From Trichaptum fuscoviolaceum (lineage: Eukaryota; Basidiomycota; Agaricomycetes; Hymenochaetales; Trichaptaceae): a stretch of DNA of 64,000 nt. Made by a program: the position numbers and the translations under genes. A model generated the notes under the pieces. The model was not told the DNA's origin and made no database searches. It was given only the letters and a program-made list of their open reading frames with translations. Positions 43,786 to 56,731 of the stretch are shown here, piece after piece. The stretch covers positions 1,236,637 through 1,300,636 of the forward strand of contig CAJSYZ010000008.1 of assembly GCA_910574455.1 (NCBI GenBank), read 5' to 3'. Position 1 is the stretch's first letter, and each line of letters begins with the position of its first letter.

Positions 43786-46038
43786 CTTTTTTTGCGTCTG
43801 TGTGTGGGGGGAGAGGGGAGAGAGAGAGATGGTAGGATAGGAAGGAGGCTAGGGTAAAAAGAAAGGGAGATTGCGCGATGGCGAGATAACGAAGGGGAGG
43901 GAGGTGAGAGGGATAAGGACGGGTACTATGGGATGCTGGGCTGCTGATCGTTAATTCGTTATATAGATGAGGTCTCGACGGATGGGCAAATTGCAGATTA
44001 CGCGCGAGAAGCTCAAGTGCTGTGCTGAGCACCTGAGATACTATTCGTCCTATCACTCCTGCTATTCCTCCGACTCCGGTGCCCGAGCTCGTGCCCGTGG
44101 ACCCAAACTCGTCTCCGATTCGTTCGTCTCCGGTGCTAGCCCTCGGACACGGTACACGCACGCTATCGGCCCGATCGATATGGTCTGTGGCACACTCCGA
44201 AATATATTACAGTCCTCTCTTTCTATCTGACCGTTTGCGCTGCTGCTGCTGCTGTTCGGTCGGGATAGCCTGAGCGGATCTGTGTGGCGCAAGACGCGTC
44301 TATTGGCTGGCGTGGCGGTGGGATTAGATTTTGAATTTTTATGGACGATGGCTCTATTTGATAACGCACGATCTGGACTCTTTGTGCAGAGTTCGTGGTT
44401 CTCGAACGCGGGGGCGATGAGGACGATGAGGCGATGGAGGCGAGATGCGAGATGGCGAGATCTGTTGATGCGGGGTGCGAACGGCGACTGCGGTTGCGGC
44501 TGCGCAAGGATCCCGGTGTTGTGCGTAGCGGACAGCGAGCTCGACGTCGGGAGTGCGCGAAGGCAGGGAGAAAGAAGTGCGGGGAATGGGGAGGGACGGG
44601 CTCGGACGCGTCGAAAGAGACTTTGGGCTAGGGCTGCCAGTTGCGCTGAAAAAGCAAAAAGAAGCGTGGACAGACTCGATATCTTTATACCTGCCCGCAC
44701 AAATCTAAAATCGACATCTATGGCCATTCCATCATTTCCCTTCGTGCTTCTCCCCAGTCGCTCCTCTTCGGCGCGTGCGCATTGCTCCCCTCCCGATACC
44801 AATATATGTAATTAATCGCACTTTATTGCGTCCCGGCGTGGTTCAGATCTATCTATCTATCTTCTAAAACTTCGGTGAGGTTGGCGTGTATATGCGTGTA
44901 TATGCGTGTACGTGGTGTGTGTGGGAGATCGCGGTCGGATCAGTTGCAACGCGCTCGACGTGCGTGCGCAGTGCCTCCGAACCGAACCCATTCGTCTGTT
45001 GTCCGTCGTCCTCTCACTCCACCTCGACCATATCCGTGTTGCACCTCCTTCGGTGCGCCTGCGCAGCACTGATGATATGCGTACCTGACGTATCGCTAGG
45101 CACCCGCACGGCCAGTCGCCGTCCGCTCACCGTGAACGAGCTTCACGCAGAAAACATAAGGATGCTGGGGTGGATGTCGTATGCACGCAGTAAAGCATCA
45201 GCATGACAGCACGGTAGTCAATCTCGGATCAGATGCCATAATTGCAAAGTGTGTCCATCGAAATGAATCCATAGACGACCGGCCTCGGTATCCAAGCAAC
45301 CAAGGGCCGCAGGGAGCTCAGAAATTTCGTCCAACTGCCGACGTTGCACGAGAGCCTGATGGCTCTGCATGCTATTTCCACGTACGGGCGGTTACGAGGG
45401 TTATGACTCTGGGCTGCGCATACTATTAGGGGGATGTCCGCGTTCCGAAGTCGATGCACGAAAGCCGGGCTGGAGTCGCTGTGGGCGATAAGCACGGTGT
45501 CTGTGTCTGCATCGGAGGGGGCCAACGATGCGCCGCAACTCAGACCGTCGACCGACAATGGGATACCCAATGACGTCGACAGACACTCAGCGTGATTCGA
45601 CGTCATCGACACGTGTTGTCTTCTTCTCCCGAGTGTGTTCTTCTATCCATTGACTTGAGTGTTCTGTCTGTATGCGCTACAACACAGAAATTGAATGCAG
45701 AAAATGGAAGAACACAGGGCCACGGTCGCATATGTTCACCGCCCGCTGTTCCGCTGCATCAGCTGCATCAGCTTCTGAGCTTCCGCGCCATCGCAGTATC
45801 GCACCAAGCCGACACGGGCTTAGCGCAGGATACACCGGAGCGCCGCTCACATCGCACGAACCCATCATCCAATCATGTCTGCGCACTGCAAAGAAGCAGA
45901 AGAATGCGTATATTTAATCGATCCAATGATTGAGCACAGCCAAGGAGCTAAACATACACCACCAATACTAATAGCAGCCTTGCTTCATGCATACATGTCG
46001 GTCGAAAAGGGAGAGGGTCCCTGCGAACACCGCCGAGA
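43786..46038. other. 2.2-kb intergenic region with simple repeats
   Basis: Holds the promoter of the isochorismatase-like gene and the 3' flank of glutaredoxin. Repeats seen: CTGCTGCTGCTG near 44238, ATCTATCTATCT near 44850, and GCGTGTATAT repeated near 44884-44915. Long open frames on both strands around 44062-44815 overlap each other and are Arg/Ser-rich without motifs, so they are not called as genes. Confidence 0.5.
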
Positions 46039-47153
46039 TCACGACGCACCCTTGACGACTTCCTCAAACTCTCCATTTGAAACCATTTCTTGGATGATAT
46101 CTAGTCCGCCGACAAACTCTCCGCCGACGACGAGCTGCGGGAATGTCGGCCAGTTGTTCACTACTTTCAGACCTATTCCAACGAGAAGTCAGAGTTTAGT
46201 CGTTGTAGAAAAGATAGAGTATATCAAGGAAGGGTGCTTAGTGTAATAAAAAACTCCGACCCCTTTAAAAAATCCGCCCAGCAAATAAAAAAACAAAACA
46301 CAAAATAGAGGGGCAAAGAGATTAGAACTCACCACTCCGCACACTCTCATCCGTCAGGATATCGAAATACGAGAACTCAACTCCCTGCTCCCGAAGGAGC
46401 TGCACCGTCTTCCGCGAGAACCCACAGCGGGGCGCGTCCGGCTCGCCCTTCATGAACAGCACCACCCGGTCCATCGCCATCAGCGCCCGCAGCCGCGCCT
46501 CCAGCTGCTCCGGCGTCTCCTCCGCACCTGCATCCGCCATCGGCGCATCGCCGTACGCCTTCTCCGACGGCGCGGCGGGCGCGCGGTCGGTCTTGGATAG
46601 CGCGGTGGGCGGGGCGTGTGCGTGCTTCGCGATGTCCGCCGTGAGCCGGGCGGCGTCTGCGCCTTCGATCCGCGAGAGGAGCGTGTGGCCCTACCCATTG
46701 ACCGAAACCAGCATGATTGAGGTCAAGATAGCATGGACCGAAACAGAAAAAAGAAAAACTCGTCAGTGTCTTCCCTCATCTTCCATGCACACACACACAC
46801 AGAGTGCGAAAGAGAAAGGCGGGGTAGAATAGGCTCACCCGCAGAACGACGAACGTCGGCACGCTGACGACCTCGAAGCTCTCCGCGACGTCCGCGACCT
46901 CCTCCGCGTCCGCCTCGACGTCGAGCACGAGCAGGCGCGGGTAGCGCGCCGCGAGCTCGCGCACGACCGCGTTCATCTGCGCGCACGGCTCCGCCCACGC
47001 CGCCCAGAAGTTGAGCAGCGACACCCGCGCGAGGTCCGCGGAGAGCAGGTCCTGCAGGGCCTGCGGCGACGTGATGGCGTGCTCGTTGGATGGCGCGGGC
47101 GTGGGGCCCGGTGGTAGGAAGGTCGTAGTTGCAGTTGTTGTTGTTGTAGACAT
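46039..47153 (-). CDS. GRX4: Monothiol glutaredoxin Grx3/Grx4 type
   Basis: Seen: three phase-checked exons, 46839-47153, 46333-46690 and 46039-46172, 268 residues, start ATG 47153. The N-terminal thioredoxin-like domain (to ~residue 110) has [20 protein letters not shown] with a single Cys at the redox position. The C-terminal glutaredoxin domain has [20 protein letters not shown] with the CGFS monothiol site and [20 protein letters not shown]. Known: Trx-Grx proteins with CGFS bind a [2Fe-2S] cluster with glutathione and control iron homeostasis and iron-sensing transcription factors in cytosol and nucleus. The linker is Ala/Pro-rich. A CA microsatellite (46788-46802) lies in intron 1. Both domains are intact. 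Confidence 0.92.
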
Positions 47154-47672
47154 GCTGGTTGATTCGGAGGGCGTTGGTAGACAAGATTTTCGAGCTGATG
47201 TATGTTCTGGCTAGGTAGAGCGAGTCTCGCTTTTATATGCGTCTCGCCTAAGTTAAAAAAACCGCAGCCCAGGTCGATGAGAGTCGACGATAAGAAGAAC
47301 CAAATCACAGCAATCGCAATAGTGGTGGGGTCTTCAAGGACAAGCAGGTGTAGCTGAGTAAAGGTGATGGGCAGGACAAGGGATGATGACCGATGGTGAG
47401 TGTGAGGTGTAGACTACAAAGTGCGCTACCAATCGGCGGCTAGATTGATAAGATGTGTGCGCGAAATGGCGCAATCGGATCTAACCGTCGTCGGCATTTC
47501 TTACCCCTCAGCAGATTCGACATCGAACCAACAATAACGTGGATATTTTGCTACAATTTACAGGGGACACCCATATGATACAGTACATTAAACGTCCGGT
47601 ATTAGCATATCTCCTAGACAAGAAAGAAAGGGTATAGATCATAATACGACCTTCATGCGAGTGAACCTCCGC
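47154..47672. other. Intergenic region GRX4 / KU70
   Basis: 519 bp between the glutaredoxin start and the KU70 stop. A TTTTATATGCG patch at 47230-47240 is a possible core promoter for the glutaredoxin gene. Nothing else was seen. Confidence 0.45.
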
Positions 47673-50600
47673 TCAATGCTTGTCCAACCATTCAGCGACA
47701 CGTTCGATCAGGTCTGCTTTCTTCCCAGAGTACGGCTGGCCTTTGCTCTTCAAGAATTCCTGCAAGATTTTATCAGCACGCACGGTCATAAACACAGATA
47801 GGTGGATATCAGATAAGATAGAATGCAAGGTGCTTGTAGAGAAGGAAGGAACAGAATACAATTGACGAACACGTCAGAAAGGGGAGAGTAAAGGATATTA
47901 CGGTGAGAAAAGCGTATGCTGCGCATCCTCGAGGCAGGAACAGTGTGAGGCTCGATTGCCATTGGACAGTATAATGGACAGACAAACAAAACTGTATGTG
48001 GGGTGGTGCGGGATGAATATGAGGGGGGATGGCACTTGTTTTGCGGACAAGTCATCGACCCCAGGATTGTCAACGCGAAGACACGAATGTGGGGAAAGCA
48101 ACGATCGGCGGCGCATACGCGCAAAGGGGTACAGCACGAAAGTGCGGGAAAGGCACACGAAGACAGGAACAACAGGAGCGAAAGAAGATTTGGGGGGATG
48201 GAAAGTGATGCACGTACCTTGAGCTGATCGACACGCAGCTTTAGAAATAGCAGAGACGTGATTAAGTTTCAGTGCGCTGTGTGTGTGAAGAAAGATCGAG
48301 GACATATGATACGCGTACCTTGGCCAACTGACCACCATCATATTTGCTTCGTATCTCGGCCTCCTCGACGGAGACGTCCTACGCGTTCGAGAGCGGGAAG
48401 TAGGCGAGGGGCAAGCCGAGTGCAAATAAAGTTATAGCACGATCATCCGGGCAAAGCATATGACACATAAGTGAGGTGGTTGCGATTGCATGATGGAGAG
48501 CCGTCACTTACCGCCTTTCGTTTCGTACCCGCTCCTGTTGGTTGGATGAACGTCGTATCCGCCTGTTCTTCGCTTGAGACAGCTGATTTCCACTTCTTGA
48601 TAAGTTCTCCCGCCCGCTATTGACCGCAAAAGAGAAGTTAGCCGTCACGATGCCAAGACAATCTCTGTGATAATTGTATAACACGCAAGGGACAGACCTT
48701 GTGGATCATATCGATATTCGGCTTCGTTGGGTCCTCAAACGTCTCCGGGTTGAATTCCTCGCGAAAGGCACTCGCCTCGAGCTGGGCGTAATGGAAGGCC
48801 AGGGCTACAAGTTGGATTGAGGTGGGGATGTTGGATTTTCCGAGTAATAGTAGTGAATATCAAGTAGAGCACCCCGCTCATTATTGATTAGCTCAAAGCG
48901 ACGAATCTCATGCCACCCACCTGGATTAGGGTTTGCGTCGGGGGGATATCCGCCATTTTTTATTTGAAGCTTTGATATCCATGTCTTGGCAGCGTCGATA
49001 ACGTCCGGTGCAGCTGGCGTGTCAAGGAAAGATCAAGCACGCAATGAAGGATACGCAGTGATAGCATGCATGTGCAGAAATCCAAGGGGCGCAGGTGAGA
49101 CGAGCGATAGATGGCGGACAAGCCGACACCGCAGCAAGTAGACATCCAGTAGCGAGATATGGGTAGCATCCAGGCGCATTAACGAATCGATCATGAAAAT
49201 TGACAACATCAGCTTCTTTGAAGATCAACGGGAGCACCGACATGGAAGTTTCCTGTCGGAAAACGCACCTCGCACCGCTTTCTCAATAGGTGCCGCGCGC
49301 AAATCGTCCGCGAATGGATATGGGATGAGATGGAAGCCCGCGGGCTCTGTGAACCCGTTCTCGTCTTCGTGTTCTACCTGTCAGGGCGAGATGCTGGTGA
49401 GTGAGCCGTCTTCTATGCACCTCGAAGACAGCGGGAAGTGAAGTAAGGTGGTAGACGGGAGATAACAAAGAAATTTCTGCAAATATATTTACAAGAGATT
49501 ATCGAAGGTCTGTAGGTTCGCAGACTCCAGAGAAGGCGCTGGAGAAGGCAGCTGAGGAGGGGGGGGGGGCGAATGGCGGCTAGAACAAATGGAACGGAGC
49601 CCGCGTACTTACCTGTGGAAGGAGTGCACAGAACAGAGGTGACGAGTTCGACCTCATGAGAGCACGCACTAGCCCAATTTTGTTCTTCTTCACTAAGACT
49701 TTCAATAAAGCTGTGAAAGTCCGTTTGCTTCCTGCATAGGCCTAGCAAGAGAAGAAAAAAAGCTGGGTCAATTCATCTCCTCGGTCGCCGTTCCCAACAA
49801 ACGGTTTCGCTTACCTGCTCGTCTGGATAAATGAATGTAGAGTGCCGCACATTGTCTTCAATAGCTAGCTCCGACGCGTCCTTGAACCCAAGAAGCTTGA
49901 TCCCAGGCGTGAGTCCGAGCGTTCTGAAAGATTTTATCTCTTCTGCTGTGAAAAAGACCTGCGAAAGTACAAAGTCAAGGTCAACAAGGGAAGCTTTCCT
50001 TCCCCCTGAATCAGCTTCTAGCTTCGACGTGCCTTGTTCCGAGCAGGTACCGTCTTCACACCGAACTCAACTTCCTCCTCAGCCTCAGCATCACCGGGAG
50101 CGCCCAGTTGCATGCCATAAAGCAGTTTATTTTTGTTTACTTCTTTCTCCTCATTCTATTTGGGGAAGCGAACAGGGGCGTTTAGCATCGAGTACACTTA
50201 GAGGCTGAGAAGAGGGAAACTAAATAGACAATCAGACGTACCTTGTCGACGTACAAGGTCTTCGGTTCTACGGCCTCCAGATGATCGCCTGTATCTATGA
50301 AGTATTTGTAGTTCCCTTTCTTTTGCTCCGTAACTAGACCGTATCTAGCGAGATTAATAGATATAAACCGCATGAAAATGTCAGCATTGCACAGTCCTGA
50401 TCATGCACTCCGTACCCCTTAACACCGATTACAAAGCCGTCCGCGAGTTCAAAGGGAATGCTGAAGAGTGCACGTTTGGGCATTTCACGGAACCGCATCT
50501 GAGCTAGAAGATCATCTATTCGTGCCACGGAGATTGAGTCAGGGAGGAGACCCTGGCTGGCCTCTTCATCTTCCTCGATCGAGGGTCCAAGAATCGCCTT

Positions 50601-51633
50601 CCCAGCGCGTAATTAAACAGGAGCTAGAGCGCGATATGAGGGTAAGACGTACTGCGTAGAATTTCGTCGGATCAAAGGGTTTATCATCTGTGCTAATGAA
50701 AAAGGGTTCCACAGAGACCCCGGCTTGCGTCAGATCCTACACAGAAGTCAGCGCCGATGAAAGGAAATATGGCTAAGAGGGTAAAGAACTCACGACTAGG
50801 GTTGTTCTCGCCGATGTCACAAGTTGTGCATTCTTTGCTCCAGGGTGAGGGTCATCTTCATCTGTAATTAAAAAGATTCGTTTGGCACCAGTTTTGGGTG
50901 CTCTGGAACATCGTTTTCAGTAATTCTACTCCAGTCACTGAGCCATAGGCCACGCACCCGTCTCGCAATGCCCAATTGCAGCTCGTGAAAACGTCCCCCA
51001 TAGGTACTCGCTTTCCCTTCACCGGTGGGAACTCGTAATTAAGCCAGCTATTGTTTTCTTCGGCTTCTGTCAACGTAAAGTTCGGACAATCATTATGATG
51101 AAGTTATAAGTTAACAAAGTCTGAGAGTCTAACCATGAACAAGTTGTATGAGACCTTGAATTTTGGGTGCATCGATCTGAGAGATCGGTTGATAGAGATA
51201 GGTTCCAGTCTTATATTCAGTTGCTCCCCGTTCGACCTTTTCCATCTTCCTTGTCTTCGGGTCGGAGAAAGGCGGGTGAGCTGCAGAATGTAATGAAAGT
51301 AGTATCTGTGATCCTCACAGTGTTGAAGAGTAAGATTCCAACAGCATCATTCGGGCCGACAATGACTTTGCGTTTCTGTATTTGCATAGCTGCTTCCAGA
51401 GCCATGTGGAAATTTGAGATTTTCCGTCCCTCATTCTTAGGATCATCATGCAGTTCTTGCATGGATTCCGAGCAGTCGATAGCGAAGAGTATGATGTCGC
51501 GCTTTCCCTCAAGGTACTGAAAGGAGCCCCTTCACTAATGCTGGCAAAGGAGTCATCATCTTTAACTTACGGAAGTGTCTTGTAGTTCATCCTCTTCTTC
51601 ATCTTCTGCCTTGTTCCAGTCCTCGTACGCCAT
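47673..51633 (-). CDS. KU70: KU70 DNA end-binding protein
   Basis: Seen: start ATG 51633 (MAYEDWNKAEDEEEDE), stop at 47673, many short exons (boundaries approximate). The N-terminal von Willebrand-like domain has DIILFAIDCSESMQELHDD, then QKRKVIVGPNDAVGILLFNT. The central Ku beta-barrel includes GLTPGIKLLGFKDASELAIE and KYFIDTGDHLEAVEPKTLYV. The C-terminal arm includes FHYAQLEASAF, and the SAP domain at the end reads ILQEFLKSKGQPYSGKKADL, then IERVAEWLDKH. Known: Ku70 with Ku80 encircles DNA ends to start non-homologous end joining and protects telomeres. The presence of the SAP domain and the full domain order suggest an intact gene. It is divergent with the PTPA gene. Confidence 0.92.
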
Positions 51634-52001
51634 GCTGAGTTATCTGAGAGTAAAGTTTCTCTGAGACGAAGTTGAAGAAGTTGAATATGTCGTAACTTGA
51701 AGCAGAGTGTTGCGTTCACCAGCAAGCAATTACACTGGATTGACTCGAACTTGAAGTCGGTTGCGCAGACTGTGTCCGTGTCTGAGTCGCGTTTGTGGCG
51801 ACGTGACGCGTCGTTCCCACGACTGCGACTCAGGCTTTAGGATACAGGGTCCGACCTCGAAGAGCCTTTCCTTTCCCCTCTTGTCAATTCTTCTCGAGAT
51901 CTTCACTATCAACATCTGTTATTACATCCACTGCTCTGTCGAGGGCACATCTATCACATCTGCCAAGCCTGCTCATTCATTACGCCTCAACCTTTGCGGA
52001 A
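51634..52001. promoter_or_regulatory. Bidirectional promoter region KU70 / PTPA
   Basis: 368 bp between opposing ATGs. A GTGACGCGTCGT segment near 51802-51813 contains ACGCGT, an MBF-type site. A pyrimidine-rich stretch precedes the PTPA start. Confidence 0.45.
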
Positions 52002-53647
52002 ATGAGCGCTCCTACTCTCCCTGCACTTCCCGAGATACATCTGTCTGATCTCACTCGTTTAGACGTCCCCTCTCTCAGGATTCGTACTGACGAAGACGTC
52101 GTGACATGGAAGACCACAGTTGGCTACAAAAACTATCTCGTTTTTCTTCGAAGACTGACAGAGTCGGTCGTCGGACATGACTTGCCTGTCCCCGGTCAGG
52201 ACCAGGGTAATCTGAGTGTGGTATGCATTCTCGGACAGGCGCTCCATTAATATCATGGTTTACTTCTTTCGTTCCTCAGGCGGCCACATCGATGCTCACC
52301 CTCTTGGATAAACTGGACAATTGGATTGATGAAATACCCCCGCTACCAACTCCCCAGCGTTTCGGAAACCTAGCCTTTCGTACCTGGGGTAAAAAACTTG
52401 AAGATGTGCGCTATCTAATGCGGTCTCTCAGGGTCTTGAGCCATCTCATCCCCTGCATTTAGAACGCCGATGAAATCGTAAAATCTTTGCTGCCTGATCG
52501 ACTTCATGGAAGTGCTCGTCTTCTTAAGCCCTATCTCATCATATCGTTCGGATCCTTCACCCGAATGGATTATGGCACAGGTCACGAGGCGGCGTTTGGT
52601 ATTTTCCTGCTCTGCCTGACGCTCGTCCGTTTCTTCCAGCCTGAGCCTGAAGAAGAGCGAAATATTGTCCTCGTGGTTTTCGCGCGATATCTCAGGCTGT
52701 GTTGGAGGCTTCAGGATGTATACAAATTGGAGCCCGCGGGCAGCCATGGCGTATGGGGGCTCGACGATTACAGCTTCCTGGGCTATTTTTTTGGCAGTGG
52801 ACAACTTCGTGGTCCGTGTAAACAGTTTGGAGACGTTGATCTATGTCAACTGATAGACAGGCTCAGGGCAAAATAATATCGCAGTATCTTCAGTGCTTCG
52901 GCCGCCACTGCCTCCCACGAATTTGTACTTCTTATCAATCTCTCGTGTTCATGAAGTCAAGTCCGGCCCTTTCCATGAACATTCTTCTCAATTATACGCT
53001 ATCGCCACAGCTGTACCAAATTGGGGGAAGGTAAATTCCGGCCTTTTCAAGATGTACGAAGTAAGCAACCTGCATGGTTTATGTATTGTCATGAACTAGA
53101 TAGGGCTCAGTCTAATTTCTCGAAATAGGCCGAAGTCCTCGGTAAGAGAGTGGTTGTGCAACATATTCCTGTTGGTGGTTTCCTGGAATGGAACGAAACT
53201 CATCGAGTGTCATCGTCTGATGCACCTACCTCGACTCCGAAAGCGGTCAGCAGCTCTGGTACCAAAGCCCCTTGGGCTTCCCAGGTTTCCAATACCGGTA
53301 TCCTGGGTGAGTCGTCTCTTCCCTCGACCTCGACTAGAACCACAATCCCAGGTTGGTCGCATATGTCGACTGCTGGTCGTGCGGTAGATCGGACGCTTCT
53401 TCCGCCGCCTGTCCCATACTCGACCTCGAAGGCGAGCTCGAGGCCAGATGTAGCTAGCGTGGCTTCCCCTTCACGCGCATTTCCCTCGACCCGCCTACAA
53501 GCGTCTTCAGTCCCGCCGCCTTCCCTGCATTCTTCAGCACAACGAGTCCAAACCAATGCCCTCATAGACGGATTTAGTGCGTTTACCGACAATGATAGTC
53601 GCGCGGCGAACACGCGATCGAGCTCGAGCGAGGAAGCACTCGGATGA
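52002..53647 (+). CDS. PTPA, serine/threonine phosphatase 2A activator (Rrd family)
   Basis: Seen: start ATG 52002 (MSAPTLPALPEIHLSDLTRL); exons 52002-52220, 52280-52405, 52463-~52813, then further exons to a TGA at 53645-53647 (middle junction not resolved). Motifs: GNLAFRTWGKKLED, LLKPYLIISFGSFTRMDYGT followed by GHE, GVWGLDDYSFLGYFFGSGQL, SRVHEVKSGPFHEHSSQLYA, and VVQHIPVGGFLEW. Known: PTPA proteins are peptidyl-prolyl isomerases that help load metal into PP2A catalytic subunits and so activate the phosphatase; yeast has two, Rrd1 and Rrd2, and I cannot say which this is. After GGFLEW there is a Ser/Thr/Pro-rich tail of about 140 residues that core PTPA lacks, common in fungal Rrd1-like proteins. 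Confidence 0.9.
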
Positions 53648-55050
53648 GCAGACTTCTCAACTCAAATCTACGAATGGACCTTTAACCTATTCTTTGTACA
53701 ATACGAAAGGGTAATAAAAATCCGAATATCGCAGTACAATCGACCGATGGCGAAATATATCTCCTATTGTTCTTTACGTGCTGATATCCATTGTGGGTGA
53801 GAAGTCTTCGTTGTATTAAAGAATCCAGGGGGGTGTTAGGAAGACGCCGAAAGGAAGACTTTAATGATGCAACGTGGATATCTAAGATCCTGCTTGGGCC
53901 CGCGATTATAATAGACTCTTTGCATCTCCTACGTTCTGTTTCGTCTCTGCTCTTCTCCGAGACGAAAATGGCAGTTTAATCGAGAACACCGTCGCCCAAA
54001 ATGTGAGTAATCTCTCAAGGAAATTCTTCTTCATCTCACCTTCGCCAAATCCCAGTCTTTAAATTGAAATTGAGTGTATACTATGCCAGGCGGTTTGGCT
54101 GCCAGTGTGTTTGGGCCACTGGCAGTCCCGGAGTCCTCGAGTCAAAACTTGAAGAGGAAGGTACTAACTCGTAGAGTCATCGATGTCATAGCACTGCATT
54201 AGTCAGCCGGATCGGCACATGACGGGCATCGATACTGGCACGTTCCGTAAATTTTCCTTCAAGCATGCATCGCTGTACAGGACGTCCCCCAGCTCTTTCT
54301 CCTCAACTGCCACCACCACGTTCGCAGACAAAGGCTTTCTTCGGCTTCATCAACAAAATCAACTTAGACTGGGGACAAACTCACCATATACCTCTTATAA
54401 AAACAGCCACAATTTCTGACCAGGCGAGAAACACAGATCTTCGTCTGCTCAACCGCGAGTAAGCAGAACTCTATCTTTGTGTATTATTTTCAACTTGCTC
54501 AATTGGATTTTCTTGTTTATTCTTCCAGGTGGTCATCCGTACGAGGTTGGTTTACACTTTTCTCTGCCTTATAGCTCATGATTCTGACCTGTTATCTTAG
54601 GCGAGCCCCCCTGACAGGACAGTCTTCACGCCGCTTTTCCTCAAACTCTGCCATCGAGCAATTCGGACCGTGCTCTTCTTCCCTCCAAAATTATCCGCAA
54701 CTTCATAACCTCAACCCGGGCAAACTTTCCTCGCTCACTAAGGCGAGGAACCCACTTCGATTGAAGTAGCACCTTTATTACCGTCCTCTCCGCCCGGCTT
54801 CGCAACCGCGACCGCGGCGGTTCAGGTTCGGTAATCCGGCGCTCAAGTATCTGCACTGACAAGCATTTACGCGACTCCTCTTAAGTGATTCCAAAAACCA
54901 TCTATAAACGAATTTGTACCGCTGGCACACTCACGCTCGACTTCACATCCATCGACCGAAGAAGAGAAATTTCTAGACTTAGACTTTAATATTATTCTTG
55001 ATTCTAACGCTCCGTTCTTGTCCAATTCCTCCACTTATTCCGACAATCGA
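53648..55050 (+). other. Upstream region and probable long 5' leader of the ODC gene
   Basis: 1.4 kb with no supported protein gene. It includes several short open frames, for example 54578-54769, that could act as upstream ORFs if the transcript starts far upstream. The last 130 bp are AT-rich followed by a C/T-rich stretch. Confidence 0.4.
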
Positions 55051-56731
55051 ATGTCTTGCTTGGAGGTTCTTCCTGCTCAGTCTCTCATCGACTTTGACCT
55101 TAGCGTCTCTGTTCGCGACAGAAACCACGCTGAAACGATCATCCGATCTTCCAACGATGGTGTCTCACACTCTCTGATCAACAATTTTTTCCCTACTTCC
55201 CCGCCTACGCGATCTATCTATGACTTCCATCACCATAAGGCCAATGAAGGGAATGACATACACATTCCCCATTTACCCCCGCTTCTTCGCGGACACCCTG
55301 ATATTCATCTTCGCAATGGCGTTATGAGGGCTGCACGCCTTGCTGCAGCCCACGAACCAGATGCTGAAAAGGCCTTTTTTGTTGCGGATCTCAGTTATGT
55401 CTACAAGCAGCACGAACGTTGGATGAGGTGCCTTCCTGGGGTTGAACCATTCTACGGTAAGATTTCTTTTTGGTAGACACGGAAGGTATTGTGTTGTGAC
55501 TGACGAATTTTCATCCTTAGCCGTGAAGTGTAACCCTGACCCGTATGTGCTGCGTTTGCTTGCTGCACTGGGTACAGGCTTCGATTGCGCTTCAAACAAT
55601 GAAATTTCTCGCGTGCTCGAGATCGGTGATGTCGAGTCTTCCCGGATAATCTTCGCTAATCCTTGCAAGGCTGTGTCGTTCATCCGCAACGCGGCCAAAG
55701 CCGGTGTTGATATGATGACGTTCGACAATGCTGATGAATTGTACAAAATTGCGCGAACTCACCCACGCGCCAAGTTAGTCGTCCGCATCCTCACGGATGA
55801 TTCCAAGAGCCTCTGCCGGCTTGGTCTCAAGTTTGGCGCCCCGCTCGTGACGGTCCCAGGGCTCCTGGCCAAGGCCCGTGAGCTGAAGCTGGACGTTATC
55901 GGTGTGAGCTTCCACGTGGGAAGCGGATGCTTCGATTCCTCTGCTTTCGCGGACGCTATCATGCGCGCTCGCTCGGCCTTCGACATGGGTAAAGAGGCCG
56001 GATATAATTTTACTCTGCTCGACGTCGGTGGTGGCTTTGAGGACGCGACCTTCGAGACAAACGCGTCGGTACTCTGGTCTTCTATCGAGCGCTTCTTCCC
56101 CGACCGCCGATCTCTCAGGATCATTGCTGAGCCGGGACGTTTTTATGTATCGAAGGCATTCAATTTGGCGACGAACGTCATTGCCCGCCGTGCTCCGCTT
56201 CCCGACAATACAAATGTTGAGGAAGACAAGACAGAGGATTGTAACAATCCTTCAGTGATGTGTGGGTGCCGTTTTTTACCCGATAAATTGAGTAGCTGAA
56301 CTAACTGGTTTTGGCTTCACAATCCAGACTATATCAATGATGGAGTGTACGGATCTTTCAACTGTCTCATGTTCGACCACCAAGTAGTCCATCCGTATGT
56401 GCTTTGTATGGGCGGTTCTTTCCACGTTCCATCTACCGAAGCTCAGAGCCCGAGCAGCGTCTGGGGGCCGACCTGCGATTCGATTGACTGTGTCTGCCCA
56501 GTTACGCAGCTGCCAAGAAACCTTTCAGTGGGCGATTGGCTTGCATTCGAGAACATGGGAGCGTACACGATCTGCGCCGCTAGCCAGTTCAACGGCTTTG
56601 AAGTCAGTAACGTGATCTACACCTCCGGCGAAGGCGCGGGTTCCGCCGGGGTCAGACGCGCTCTTACGGCTTATTCGAAGGAGCAGCACGCGCACGAGGA
56701 CGGAGAGGGATTGGAGATGGAAGAAGTGTGA
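55051..56731 (+). CDS. SPE1: Ornithine decarboxylase
   Basis: Seen: three phase-checked exons, 55051-55456, 55521-56261 and 56328-56731, 516 residues, start MSCLEVLPAQSLIDFDLSVS. The PLP-lysine motif PFYAVKCNPDP crosses the first junction. Other marks: FDCASNNEISRVLEIG, FANPCKAVSFIRNAAKAGVD, VSFHVGSGCFDSSAFADAI, LLDVGGGF, IIAEPGRFYVSKAFNLATNV, YYINDGVYGSFNCLMFDH and the catalytic Cys region VWGPTCDSIDCVCPVTQLPR. Known: ODC makes putrescine from ornithine, the first committed step of polyamine synthesis, as a cytosolic homodimer; fungal ODC is normally controlled by antizyme-driven proteasomal decay. The N-terminal ~90 residues before the barrel are extended. An open frame in the same phase begins upstream but has only a TTG, so ATG 55051 was chosen. 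Confidence 0.95.

Noticed and set aside
43189..43857. 222-codon plus-strand open frame opposite the isochorismatase-like gene
   Set aside because: Antisense shadow of a GC-rich coding sequence; Arg/Gly/Glu-rich with no domain.
44062..44815. Overlapping 246- and 177-codon open frames on opposite strands
   Set aside because: Arg/Ser-rich, no motif, no splice chain, and each occludes the other; treated as intergenic DNA with low stop density.
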